Part shown: piece by piece, positions 22,501 through 31,163 of the stretch
How the letters are laid out: each line of letters starts with the position of its first letter
How positions within the stretch are numbered: the first letter of the stretch is position 1
Assembly: GCA_016210985.1 (NCBI GenBank)
Contig: JACQTD010000081.1
Coordinates: 1-39,733 of the forward strand
Source: Acidobacteriota bacterium
GTDB lineage: Bacteria > Acidobacteriota > Blastocatellia > HR10 > JACQTD01
DNA: 39,733 bases
Direction: 5' to 3'
The notes under the pieces: generated by a model
Seen by the model: only the letters and a program-made list of their open reading frames with translations
Database searches by the model: none
Told to the model about the DNA's origin: nothing
Position numbers and translations under genes: made by a program

Positions 22501-23331
22501 TCAGTAATTCATTAGCACGAGTTCATCGACGTTCCTGCGGCTATGCCCATTGCACGAGATTAGAGACTTGGAGCGCACCAGGATTGTTCGGAACGTTGCT
22601 GGGTACAATTCTCGCAGATGTTCTGCATTTGCGATGGTCACCATTACTCTTACGTTGCGCGAAGTGAGTTCCCTAATTAAGATGGCGAGATCTTCGTGAT
22701 CTTTGGGCGTGAATGTCTCTGGCGCATACCTATTGAAACCAATGCCGTCCGTGGCACCTCTGGGATACGGCGGGTCAAAGAACACGAAGTCCCCTTCTCT
22801 TGCGCGCGCAGTGGCTATTCGAAAGTCTTCAGCCCTAAGTCTCGCGGTCATTAAAGCCTCTGACGCACTCTCAAGGTGTTTCATACTCCACATGCGATCA
22901 GGAAGTCGGTCGCCTATTGGGACGTTGAATGTCCCTAGGCGGTTCACGCGATAGAGTCCATTCCATGAGAGACGGTTCAAATAGGCGAATCGTACCGCTC
23001 GCTGTATGAGGCCGCGGGGCGACGAAGCTCGGAAGGTGTAATACGCATCTACAGATGCAGATAGCCCTTGGAGTCGACGCTTAAGTTGCGGGAATCGATC
23101 TCGCAGGACTCGGTAGAAGTTTACGAGATCGTGGTTGGTATCTGATAGAACAGCTCTACGGGGGCGAATACAAAAGAAAAGAGCCCCTGCACCTACCATT
23201 GGCTCATAATACGTCCCCCAGGTCGGAGGAAGGAGCGACTTCAGAGTTGGCGCCAGACCCTGTTTCGCACCAGCCCAGCGAAGCACGGGGCGGGACGTGC
23301 CATCCAGTTGATTTCTGACGTGTTCTGTCAT
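22501..23331 (-). CDS. DNA adenine methyltransferase (Dam/D12 class)
   Basis: This 276-aa protein is a D12-class N6-adenine methyltransferase: 'PVLRWAGAKQGLAPTL' (motif X), 'YYEPMVGAGALFFCI' (motif I, AdoMet binding), 'LSDTNHDLVNFYRVLRD', 'RAVRFAYLNRLSWNGLYRVN', and the catalytic 'FVFFDPPYPRG' (DPPY). The order and length match E. coli Dam-type enzymes. GAGAGGTAG precedes the ATG. It is transcribed with the nuclease/DGQHR gene 116 bp upstream and is more A+T-rich than flanking genes, which suggests the pair arrived together. Likely to protect sites against the partner or to mark DNA. Confidence 0.93.
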   Translation of the reverse strand: MTEHVRNQLDGTSRPVLRWAGAKQGLAPTLKSLLPPTWGTYYEPMVGAGALFFCIRPRRAVLSDTNHDLVNFYRVLRDRFPQLKRRLQGLSASVDAYYTFRASSPRGLIQRAVRFAYLNRLSWNGLYRVNRLGTFNVPIGDRLPDRMWSMKHLESASEALMTARLRAEDFRIATARAREGDFVFFDPPYPRGATDGIGFNRYAPETFTPKDHEDLAILIRELTSRNVRVMVTIANAEHLRELYPATFRTILVRSKSLISCNGHSRRNVDELVLMNY

Positions 23332-23447
23332 CTACCTCTCTTGACAACTCGATAGATTCATAACGATCTGGCACTCAGCCGCTGCCCGCATGAATCCTGA
23401 CAAGGTCCAGCGGCCATCTGTTCAAGCATCTTGGTTGACGGCACAGC

Positions 23448-25745
23448 TTATTCTATCGAGATCTCGGTCGACTCGGGCTCTGATATCTGGATGTTAAGCC
23501 ACCCCAAAGTCTCCTCCAGAAAGGACAGCTGCTCCTCCGTAATTGGCAAGCTGACGCCTTTGGAGGCGTGCATAACTGGTTTCCTCAGATCATTCACTTG
23601 CACTATCCACTTCGTCCTAGCGTCCTTCGAGCCCTTCCCCCTGGCGAAGATCGGCTCAAAGGTTGTCCAGTTGGCTAGCATGATCTCGCGATAATCTATG
23701 AGATCAAAATTCTCTTCTCTACCTCCCTTCTTACCACCTTCTTCATTAATTCGGTCGTCCACCTTTTTTCGGACCCCTTTGGGCACGCCAGTGAAATACC
23801 ACCCTTGCTCTTCCGAACCGAACTCCTGCTTCAATTCTTCCAAAACCGTTACCTGCAGTGCTTGCTCTATTCTTTGGATAACCTGGAACGCTCGCGTGGT
23901 AGTTTGCGCCTTCTCTCGTTCCAAGAACTCGGAGAGTCCTGGAGGATCGAATGACGGATCGGCGCCTCTAATGAACTCTTCGACTCGCCGAGTTCCCGTG
24001 GTTTGGCCCTGAGTGCCGCGGAGCGATCGGAATTGACCAATCTGTGTGCCCGACATCCCCCCGAAGTATCTGCCTACCACGATGGCGAACGGCGTGACCA
24101 CCTTGAGCAGTTCATCGTTCGTTAAGTCGCGTAGTTTGTACCCCCTAACCTTTTCGAGATGATGAACGATGCTCTTTAAAACGTTTACGCAAACTGTAAC
24201 GCCGTCATTCATTGCCAGTCCGCCACCTTCTCCCGCACCTTTGTCCCATAAACTCGAAGCCTCTGTATGTAACACCTCAAAATAGCCGGTCAACAGTCTG
24301 CTGGTTCGTGCCATCGTGCCTGAATTATCCACGTCCCACAGAGGGCCGTATTCGATTACCTGCCCCTTCTTGACTTTTGCGATGAAAAACCCCGTCCGTT
24401 CCAAGGCACGAAACACGCTGGTAAGCGAGATGCAGCGGAGCTCAGTCCGGGTATCATCAGCCTTTAGAATGCGACCCTGAAAAGGCGACCCCAACTGAGT
24501 ATCAACTGCCTGAATCACCTTGGACAGAATCGCTTGAAGCCGGATCTCAGGATCGTCAGCATCCCAGTGCAGCTCTGCATACAGTTCTTGGAGAAGACTC
24601 TGCTTCACCTTCCTCTGCTCGGCGTTGATATCCACGAATAAGCGGGCCTGCTCACTAGCTGGGAGACCTACGAAGGCCATTACAGAGACAACACTCCTCG
24701 TGGCAAGAGGGTGACCGGCATATGCAAATAATCGATGCTGACCGTCGATGATCCATGCTACACGGTACGCGGGGCGAATATGTAACCACCCAAACGTTGA
24801 CACCCCGTCCGTCTCTTTTTGCTTTCCCCGGTCGAATGAGACCCACTTCGAATCTGCAATATTCACGACGATGTTCGTCGGGAACATCCCACCTTCCGTT
24901 ATGTACTCTCGAATGTTTCGCAGTCGAGATTTCTTTAACATTCGCTGATAGGCATCGATATCCGAAGGTTTACCTCGCGCTCGATGGGACACGAAGGCTA
25001 TCTTCAACAGATACTCTGGCGAAACGCTGAATGAATAGGCCGTGACCCCTGCCAGTTTTGTCCGAATAGCTGCTACGGTTAATTCCAAGCCTGGCACAGG
25101 TCGTCCGCGAAGGATGTCGGCCAAAAATTGATATCTGGCCGCCTCTCCAATCTGGCTGACGAGACCTTCGTAGTAAGCCAGATCGCTCTCTTCAAGCACG
25201 GGCACCCCTGCAACTGTAGCACGCGTCCGGTCATTTTCAGTGTAAATGAACCCTGTACTCCAAAACGTGAAGATGCTCGGACGCCTATGCGGGACCGGGT
25301 AAAGCACTTTAAGCGCCTTCGCAAAATTCTCTCTTAGGACAGTGTGCTTCGCGAGTTCCTTTGAAAAGTCGGCGAACTTGCGGGGCCTTGCACTCGACTT
25401 GCACTCTATCGCAAGACCGATCTCGTTATCGATAGCTACTGCGTCGATTTGGTTAGCGGGTGTCTTAGCGTCATTAGGATTCAGTAGCTGGTATGCTCCA
25501 CCGACACCGCTCAGAAATTGAAAACCCAGTCGGTACAACAAGGTCCATACACGGTCTTCGAACAGTTTATCAGGGGGTTTCGGCCTCTGAAGACGGGTCG
25601 TCGTCTTGTTCTTCTTGATCGTCTCCCAGCCTTCCGCTACCTCCTCGTCGACGAGCGGATTCCGGACACTCTTAAAATCGAATGACTTTGCTCGCCGTGA
25701 CGCTAGAGCACGGAGCTCCTTTGCAGCGAACATGTTCTCCAGCAT
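23448..25745 (-). CDS. PD-(D/E)xK nuclease - DGQHR - HEPN-like fusion protein
   Basis: This 765-aa protein is read as three parts. Residues ~55-200 form a restriction-endonuclease-like fold: E63 in 'LFEDRVW', D101 in 'NQIDAVAIDNEIGLAIECKS', and E114/K116 (a D-x12-ExK core). Residues ~225-560 are a DGQHR domain of the DndB type: 'WIIDGQHRLFAYAG' at 334-338 and 'LFVDINAEQRKVKQSLLQEL'. Residues ~620-745 resemble a SWT1-type HEPN: 'EEQGWYFTGVPKGVRKKV', 'LIDYREIMLANW' and 'VNDLRKPVMHAS', giving R721-x4-H726. ATG 25733 has GGAGAAC ahead of it and may be the real start. No membrane segment. Confidence 0.85.
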   Translation of the reverse strand: MLENMFAAKELRALASRRAKSFDFKSVRNPLVDEEVAEGWETIKKNKTTTRLQRPKPPDKLFEDRVWTLLYRLGFQFLSGVGGAYQLLNPNDAKTPANQIDAVAIDNEIGLAIECKSSARPRKFADFSKELAKHTVLRENFAKALKVLYPVPHRRPSIFTFWSTGFIYTENDRTRATVAGVPVLEESDLAYYEGLVSQIGEAARYQFLADILRGRPVPGLELTVAAIRTKLAGVTAYSFSVSPEYLLKIAFVSHRARGKPSDIDAYQRMLKKSRLRNIREYITEGGMFPTNIVVNIADSKWVSFDRGKQKETDGVSTFGWLHIRPAYRVAWIIDGQHRLFAYAGHPLATRSVVSVMAFVGLPASEQARLFVDINAEQRKVKQSLLQELYAELHWDADDPEIRLQAILSKVIQAVDTQLGSPFQGRILKADDTRTELRCISLTSVFRALERTGFFIAKVKKGQVIEYGPLWDVDNSGTMARTSRLLTGYFEVLHTEASSLWDKGAGEGGGLAMNDGVTVCVNVLKSIVHHLEKVRGYKLRDLTNDELLKVVTPFAIVVGRYFGGMSGTQIGQFRSLRGTQGQTTGTRRVEEFIRGADPSFDPPGLSEFLEREKAQTTTRAFQVIQRIEQALQVTVLEELKQEFGSEEQGWYFTGVPKGVRKKVDDRINEEGGKKGGREENFDLIDYREIMLANWTTFEPIFARGKGSKDARTKWIVQVNDLRKPVMHASKGVSLPITEEQLSFLEETLGWLNIQISEPESTEISIE

Positions 25746-26705
25746 TGGACTATTAATGCACCGCCGATGAAGCTACACATCGCATGGCGGCAGTCGTTGG
25801 CTCTTACCTGGTCATAGCGGGCTCGCCGACCTAACGTGCGTAAATCCTGCAACTGCCATAGCGCATCACGGAGATCTGAGTATGGACACTAGCCCCAAAT
25901 GTGTGGTGAGTAAACCCTGAATGGTATGGTTGGCGACACCCTCACTCAGTCCCTCATTGACAGGGGGAACTTCCATGGATCTCTGGGGCTGTGAGTCGTA
26001 CATGTGATCGCAGCCTTGCTTCATGGTCCGTGAGCTAATCCGTTGATTCTCCCGCTGGACGACCCATCGCCAGCGCCATTAGGCGAGCGCGTTGGAATGG
26101 TCGCAGCCGGCTGCCATAGACATTTCTGTGTGAGCTCAGATGGACCGACTGCGGTTCTGGAATCGGGTACGATTCTCTTGATTCTGTGAGTAACACAATT
26201 CCCTCAACCAACCACTCCGGCCAGACGCCCCCCAGGGGACGGTAGCGAGAGTTGCGGATGACGACTCCAAGTTCTTTCCCGCTCCAGGTCTCCTGGTTAG
26301 AGAATTCGATTGGACTCCTCTCGCTCGACGAACAACAGCGCCTCCGGGACGCTGCCCTCCCGCTCTCAGCTGATACAGACTTCGCAATATGTTACGCCCG
26401 CCTGTGTAATTGTCAACGGTGTAATCACATTATGGTCCTGGCTCCTCTCCAGTATGTGTGAAGAGACTCGGCATCTCTGGATGATGACGACGTATCACTA
26501 GCTTGCCCGCGGGAGTCGGCGGAGTCAGGTCTTGGCTATGGTTAGAGACAGTGCCGGTCAGGCTTGCACTGTGACCGGGTAACGGGCCCCTCTCAGCCTC
26601 CTCCTGAGATTCTGCTGACCTATTCGCCGATGCCGATTGACTGCACGCAGAGGAGCAGCTGGGGCCGGAGTTCATTGGCGAATTCAGGTTACAGGATGAG
26701 ACTAG
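25746..26705. other. Gene-free region upstream of the nuclease/DGQHR gene
   Basis: About 960 bp without a supportable gene. The ORF-track frames at 26136-26387, 26252-26461 and 26430-26675 have biased or random composition and no ribosome site. The promoter of the DGQHR/Dam operon should lie in the left part. No tRNA, attachment site or long repeat was recognised. Confidence 0.5.
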
Positions 26706-28364
26706 TCAACTTGTGACCGCAAGCTCCTGCAGGTACTCGGCGAACGAGTGAGCCGCGCCGTCCAAGCCCTGGATCTTCGGATTGCTCGATTCGATCACGT
26801 AGTACTCGTCCGGCGCGTGGGCGCCACCTCCGTGGCCAAGGCCGAAATGGCCGGCCGCCAAACGCAACGGCTGCCCTGTAAACACATAGCCCGGCCATGA
26901 GCCGGCACTCCGAGGCCAGAGGATGGGGTCGATCCCTGCCCGGCGGTAAACGGCGGTTTGGGCTCGGATGAGTGCGGCGTCGGCTGGGGTACTGTTAGGA
27001 TCGTATCCGCCGGTCATCACAACCTCGATGTCTCCGAAACCACGCTTCGTGAGGTGCGTCTTGAGCGCAGCGTGTGCCTCGGCCGCCGTCATGTCGGGTA
27101 CGAGCCGCAAGTCAAGCTTAGCCACGGCCCGATGGGGAAGGACGGTCTTTCCACCGACCCCGGTGTAGCCACCCACCAGACCCTCGATGTTGACCGTCGG
27201 GTGCGACGCGAGCAATTCCAGCGCCTCGCGCCAACTCGCATCGTTGACCCAACGCTGGACGCCGAGTTGCTTCTTCGTGATTTTTTCATCAAGGCGACGC
27301 GCGCCTTCGGCGATCATGGCCCTCTCGCTCTCCGAGGTCGGCCGGGCCTTATCGGCGAAGCCGTCGATGGCGGGGGTGTTGCCGTCCGCGGCCACGAGTG
27401 TCGAAAGTGCCTGGACGAGGTGCCATGCCGGACTGTCGAGCCGCGCCTTATTGCTCGAGTGAACATCGCGACTCGGGCCGCGGCCCCAACGCTCCCCGCT
27501 CGAAATCAACTCGACTTCGATGACGCCCTTAGCGCCAAGCGTGATCATGACCTGACCATCGAGGCCCTGCGTCGCGGAGGGCATGAATATCCCGGTACAT
27601 TTTCCTAGGGCGGCCAGCACTTCCGGCCGGCGGACGATCTGCGGGAAATGAGGAGAACCGATCTCCTCCTCCCCTTCAGCCACCAGTACCAGGTTCACGG
27701 GGAGCTTCTGGCCCGCGCCCCTGAAGGCATAAAGCGCGGCAAGGACAGCCATCTCCGGGCCTTTCTGATTCACGGCGCCGCGTCCCATGAGGATTTTCCC
27801 CAGGCCAGGCCGATCGACAAGCGCCGCCTCCCAGGGAGGTGACGACCACTCCGCCGGATCGACTTGTTTCACGTCGTACATGAAGTAGAGGCCGACCGTG
27901 CGGCTGGCGCCGGCATCGAGAGTAGCAAAAATGCCGGGCTGGCCGTCGGTGGGTATCTTCACGACCTGCTCGAATCCAGCCTCTCGGAGGAATCGCATCG
28001 TCAGATCACAGCCCTCGTTCACCCCCCTGTTTTCAGCGGCAATCGACGGCTGTCGTATCCACTCCTGCAGGCGCGCGACGGTCTCTTCGTGACGCTTCTC
28101 AATTTGTGAAAGCACGGGTCCGAGATCGCCGGCATCCGCGCGCGCCCGGCGGCCCCATGCGAGGGTCGCCGCCCCGGCGACAGCGCCGCGGAGGAAAGAT
28201 CTTCGGTTCAGGGAATGGTGCAACACCGAGCGCGACACGCCCTCCACCGCTTCGCGCTCTTCACTTCCCGTATCGACGGGCGCTAATGCCGCGCCGCCTC
28301 GGGCCTCGGCCTGGGTGCTGCCCGCGGGAATCCAATTCATATCCGACACTCGTCGTCGAGTCAT
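26706..28364 (-). CDS. M20-family metallohydrolase with altered metal ligands, Tat-exported
   Basis: ATG at 28364 has GGAGAA 5 bases upstream, better than 28379. The 552-aa protein has a long N-region and a clear Tat signal 'NRRSFLRGAVAGAATLAW'. The body is M20-like ('GQPGIFATL', 'LVAEGEEEIGSPHF', 'TVNIEGLVGGYTG', 'GHGGGAHAPDEYYVI'). The first Zn motif, normally GHxD, reads 'YFMYDVKQVDP' (M162 instead of His). The bridging Asp of 'GRGAxDxKG' is Asn/Gln in 'GRGAVNQKGP' (N199). The distal Glu pair and His are kept. Activity may be changed or lost. Secreted peptidase or amidase otherwise. Confidence 0.87.
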   Translation of the reverse strand: MTRRRVSDMNWIPAGSTQAEARGGAALAPVDTGSEEREAVEGVSRSVLHHSLNRRSFLRGAVAGAATLAWGRRARADAGDLGPVLSQIEKRHEETVARLQEWIRQPSIAAENRGVNEGCDLTMRFLREAGFEQVVKIPTDGQPGIFATLDAGASRTVGLYFMYDVKQVDPAEWSSPPWEAALVDRPGLGKILMGRGAVNQKGPEMAVLAALYAFRGAGQKLPVNLVLVAEGEEEIGSPHFPQIVRRPEVLAALGKCTGIFMPSATQGLDGQVMITLGAKGVIEVELISSGERWGRGPSRDVHSSNKARLDSPAWHLVQALSTLVAADGNTPAIDGFADKARPTSESERAMIAEGARRLDEKITKKQLGVQRWVNDASWREALELLASHPTVNIEGLVGGYTGVGGKTVLPHRAVAKLDLRLVPDMTAAEAHAALKTHLTKRGFGDIEVVMTGGYDPNSTPADAALIRAQTAVYRRAGIDPILWPRSAGSWPGYVFTGQPLRLAAGHFGLGHGGGAHAPDEYYVIESSNPKIQGLDGAAHSFAEYLQELAVTS

Positions 28365-28489
28365 AGATTCTCCATACACATCAGGGATTCAAGAAGCTTA
28401 TTCGAGCCTCGGTCCCATTACGAGGCCTTCGATTGCACAAAGACACCCTCACGCGGAGCCGCTGAGACGCGGAGCACAAAGGGAAGTAC

Positions 28490-28873
28490 TCAGGCGTGAC
28501 TCGGCCCGCGAAGCCGCTCCTCGCTCACCGATATCGCCAGTCCGTCGGGATCCAGATACTGGGCGATCTTTACGCCAAAAGTCTCCGTCGGCTCCTGTAT
28601 GCAGGGCGTGTTGTACTCCACCATTCGTTTGTGAAACTCGTCAAGATCCGGAACGCTCAGGCCGGGACGGCACCGCCCGGCAGGAAGCGGCCGCGGGTTT
28701 TCCAATTCCGGATTGGATTCTCGGGCGGCGTGGAGCGCCAGCGTGGCGCCCTCGGTCGCAAATTCGGTCCAACCGGGAGACTCGAATTTCAGCGGCAGTC
28801 CAAGCACGTCCCGATAAAACAATACCGCCCGCTCCATGTCGCTCACATGGACGATCGCATAATTCAGTCGCAC
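28490..28873 (-). CDS. VOC-family (glyoxalase/dioxygenase-like) protein
   Basis: This 127-aa protein has the paired beta-alpha-beta-beta-beta units of the vicinal-oxygen-chelate fold: 'NYAIVHVSDMERAVLFYRDVLGLPLKFESP' in the first unit and 'PGLSVPDLDEFHKRMVEYNTPCIQEP' plus 'VKIAQYLDPDGLAISVSE' in the second. Likely metal ligands are the His in 'IVHVSDM' and the Glu near the end. Proteins like this include glyoxalase I, fosfomycin thiol transferases and dioxygenases; the reaction cannot be told from sequence alone. A strong ribosome site (GGAGG) precedes the ATG. Confidence 0.88.
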   Translation of the reverse strand: MRLNYAIVHVSDMERAVLFYRDVLGLPLKFESPGWTEFATEGATLALHAARESNPELENPRPLPAGRCRPGLSVPDLDEFHKRMVEYNTPCIQEPTETFGVKIAQYLDPDGLAISVSEERLRGPSHA

Positions 28874-28991
28874 TCGAAACCTCCTTCCCTTGGTTCGTCT
28901 TACTCAGTCTACCATCAACCCGCGGACGTCGCTTCCCTTCACTGGAGTCCCTATATAGGATTGCTGCCCCACACCCGTACCGAACGGAGCC

Positions 28992-30257
28992 ATGCCATAT
29001 TTCCTTGCTGCCGGTGGAGTACCACCCTTCCTGACTGAAATTGTCGCCCTGATCGGCGCCGGCGCCATCATAGCCTACCTCTGTTTTCGCTTGAACCTGG
29101 TGCCGATTGTCGGTTTCCTGCTGGCGGGCGTATTAATCGGCCCGCACGCCCTCGGCCTGGTGCGCGATCACGAACTCGTGGATGCGGCGGCAGAAATCGG
29201 CGTCATCCTGTTGCTCTTCACGATCGGCATTGAATTCAGCCTCGAGAAACTTGCGCGGATTAAGCGGCTGATCTTTTTCGGCGGAGGGCTTCAAGTCACC
29301 CTCGCCAGCCTGGCTACGATGGGGTTGCTCGCCGCCTTCGGAGTCGATTGGAGGGCAGGACTCTTCACCGGATTCCTCGTTGCCCTCAGTTCGACCACGA
29401 TCGTACTCAAACTGGTGGGCGACCGGGGTGAGCGGGACAGCCTGCACGGCCAGGCCGGTCTGGGCCTGCTCATCTTCCAGGATCTGGCGATCATCGTCAT
29501 GGTCCTGCTCGTGCCCATGCTCAGCGGTTCCGGCGGCTCGGCCGCCGGAATTATCTGGGCGCTCTGGAAAGCGCTCGCCATCATCGCCGTCGTGCTGCTG
29601 TTCGCCCGCAAGTTAATGCCCGGAGTGTTGGAGAAGGTTGCGCTCACCTGCTCTCCGGAACTGTTCCTTCTCACCGTTATCGCGATCTGTTTCGGGACCG
29701 CTTACCTCACCAGCCTTGCGGGTGTGAGCCTCTCGCTCGGCGCCTTTCTGGTGGGCTTACTGGTCAGCGAAAGCCGGTTCAGTGAGCACGCGCTCGGCGA
29801 GAGGATGCCGCTCCAGATTCTCTTTAGCGCGACGTTCTTCGTATCCGTAGGAATGCTGCTTGATCTTCGTTTTCTTCTGCAACACCTCCCGCTCGAGGCC
29901 GGAGTCATCGCGTCCGTGCTGTTCATCAAGGTCTTGACCACCGGCGTGAGCGTCCTCGTGCTCGGCTACAAGCTGCCGATCTCCGCGGCATGCGCACTAC
30001 TGCTGGCCCAGCTCGGAGAGTTTTCGTTTGTGCTCGAGCGCGCCGGGCGCGAAGTCGGTTTATACCCCGCAGGAAGCGCCGGGGCGGGTATCGCGCCCTA
30101 CTCAATGAACCCGCCGAGGGTGAGAAGCCGGTGGTGGAATGCGATGTGCCCGAGGAGTGCCTCGACACCCGGACGGTCACGGTCCGCTCGGGAGCGCCCG
30201 TCACGACGCGAATCGTTTCCGAATGGGAAGGCGAGTCAGGGTACGGCATCACCCTGA
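28992..30257 (+). CDS. CPA2 (Kef-type) cation:proton antiporter, N-terminal part, broken
   Basis: Residues 1 to about 360 are a KefB/CPA2 membrane domain with ~11 helices: 'LVPIVGFLLAGVLIGP', 'ILLLFTIGIEFSLEKLARIK', 'LFTGFLVALSSTTIVLKLV', 'LGLLIFQDLAIIVMVLLVP', 'GVSLSLGAFLVGLLVSES' and 'LLLAQLGEFSFVLERAGR'. Family members continue with a last helix and a TrkA-N/TrkA-C (RCK) cytoplasmic part. Here, after 'EVGLYPAG' (about 30070), the frame becomes nonsense and ends at 30257. The rest of the gene is found in another frame (next entry). One internal deletion with a frame change explains it. Confidence 0.85.
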   Translation: MPYFLAAGGVPPFLTEIVALIGAGAIIAYLCFRLNLVPIVGFLLAGVLIGPHALGLVRDHELVDAAAEIGVILLLFTIGIEFSLEKLARIKRLIFFGGGLQVTLASLATMGLLAAFGVDWRAGLFTGFLVALSSTTIVLKLVGDRGERDSLHGQAGLGLLIFQDLAIIVMVLLVPMLSGSGGSAAGIIWALWKALAIIAVVLLFARKLMPGVLEKVALTCSPELFLLTVIAICFGTAYLTSLAGVSLSLGAFLVGLLVSESRFSEHALGERMPLQILFSATFFVSVGMLLDLRFLLQHLPLEAGVIASVLFIKVLTTGVSVLVLGYKLPISAACALLLAQLGEFSFVLERAGREVGLYPAGSAGAGIAPYSMNPPRVRSRWWNAMCPRSASTPGRSRSARERPSRRESFPNGKASQGTASP

Positions 30258-30754
30258 ACTCGGCGCTTCGCGAGGGCAAACCCCTGGAACCGCCCTACGA
30301 CGAGATCAAGCTGCGTCCCGGCGACGAACTGGTGCTTTCGGGTACTGCCGCCGCATTCGCCCGAAGCGCTTGTCGTTTTCGCGCAGGCGGTGTTGAACTG
30401 GACGAAGCCTTCGATGGTGAAGGTTCGTCCGCTCTCGCCGATCCGGAAAGCACCATTGACACCGAACAGGTGATCGAGCTGACTGCCGAGATGGCCGCTT
30501 CGACCGCCTGCTCGCACCTGGATCAGGTTCATCCGGTGATGCCGAGCGCGCGCGGCTGCGAGGAGTGCCTGCGGATGGGCGATCGGTGGGTACACTTGCG
30601 AATCTGCATGACCTGCGGGCACGTCGGGTGCTGCGATTCCTCCAAGAACAAGCATGCCTCGAAACATGTCTCCGAAACCGATCACCCGATCGTGAAATCC
30701 CTTCAGCCCGCGGAGCACTGGGCCTGGTGCTATGCCGATGAGAGTTATCTGTAG
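30071..30754 (+). pseudogene. RCK C-terminal domain and UBP zinc finger of the Kef-type gene
   Basis: In the frame of ORF-track 29990-30754, the stretch from about 30100 reads a TrkA-C domain ('YGITLNSALREGKPLEPPYD', then 'IKLRPGDELVLSGTAAAFAR'). It is followed by a UBP-type zinc finger: 'CSHLDQVHPVMPSARGCEEC' and 'HLRICMTCGHVGCCDSS', with His-rich 'KHASKHVSETDHPIVKS' and 'EHWAWCYADESYL' at the end. This is the normal C-terminus of Kef-UBP antiporters. The TrkA-N domain and the last membrane helix are missing, and there is no start of its own. Confidence 0.8.
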
Positions 30755-30879
30755 CCGGGCAGGCGGTGGTGAATTGCAGACTCGTCATTCTCATCTCACT
30801 CGGATGAGCGAGAGAAGGGCTTGGCAACGAGGCCCAACCGGACATGTCTCAAGGTGATGGAGGCGTCGGGATTCCTGTC

Positions 30880-31053
30880 GGCTCTTCGAGCCTCGTGAAT
30901 TCTCGGAGGGCATTACCCCGACCTGACGGTCGAGGCTATTGTCTGTCGGCTCTTCGAGCCTGGCGATGGGCTTGTTTCCGCTCGGCTCTTCGAGCCTGAC
31001 GATGGCCCAGTTCTTTTGGCTCTTCGAGCCGGGTAAAACAGGTCCGAAGGACC
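30880..31053. repeat. Array of six short hairpins (mainly GGCTC-TTC-GAGCC)
   Basis: GGCTCTTCGAGCC, a perfect 5-bp stem with a TTC loop, occurs at 30880, 30948, 30984 and 31018. Two more 5-bp hairpins follow the same plan: CGACC-TGAC-GGTCG at 30919 and GGTCC-GAA-GGACC at 31041. The copies at 30948 and 30984 share 24 bases (CGGCTCTTCGAGCCTGrCGATGG). Spacing is about 34-40 bp except 68 bp between the first two exact copies, where the variant hairpin sits. The array lies between two convergent genes and could serve as a bidirectional terminator or REP-like element. Confidence 0.7.
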
Positions 31054-31064
31054 GCCAGGTAATA

Positions 31065-31097
31065 GCCCCGCGCGTGGCCCCGCGCGTGAGCGCGGGG
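31065..31097. repeat. 12-bp tandem repeat plus GC hairpin
   Basis: GCCCCGCGCGTG occurs twice in a row (31065 and 31077). The second copy runs into CCCCGCGC-GTGA-GCGCGGGG (31078-31097), a perfect 8-bp GC stem with a GTGA tetraloop. No T-run follows on either strand, so it is not a classical intrinsic terminator; Rho-assisted or RNA-structural function is possible. Confidence 0.6.
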
Positions 31098-31163
31098 AAC
31101 GAATCGCTAAAAGAACTTTACGCTGTCTCCTGGTTACATCCTTTTTTCTCAAAAGGTGGCCGT

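Noticed and set aside
26136-26675. Three overlapping ORFs in the gap before the M20 gene
   Set aside because: No domain, no ribosome site, low-complexity composition; overlapping on both strands.
29133-29941. Minus-strand ORFs inside the Kef-type gene
   Set aside because: Shadows of a strongly recognisable membrane domain on the plus strand.
30880-31053. Possible CRISPR array
   Set aside because: Repeats are only 13-24 bp, the spacing is irregular, intervals partly share sequence, and no cas genes are in the window.
30913-31152. Minus-strand ORF with SGSKSR-type repeats
   Set aside because: The repeated peptide simply reads the hairpin array; no ribosome site and no known domain.
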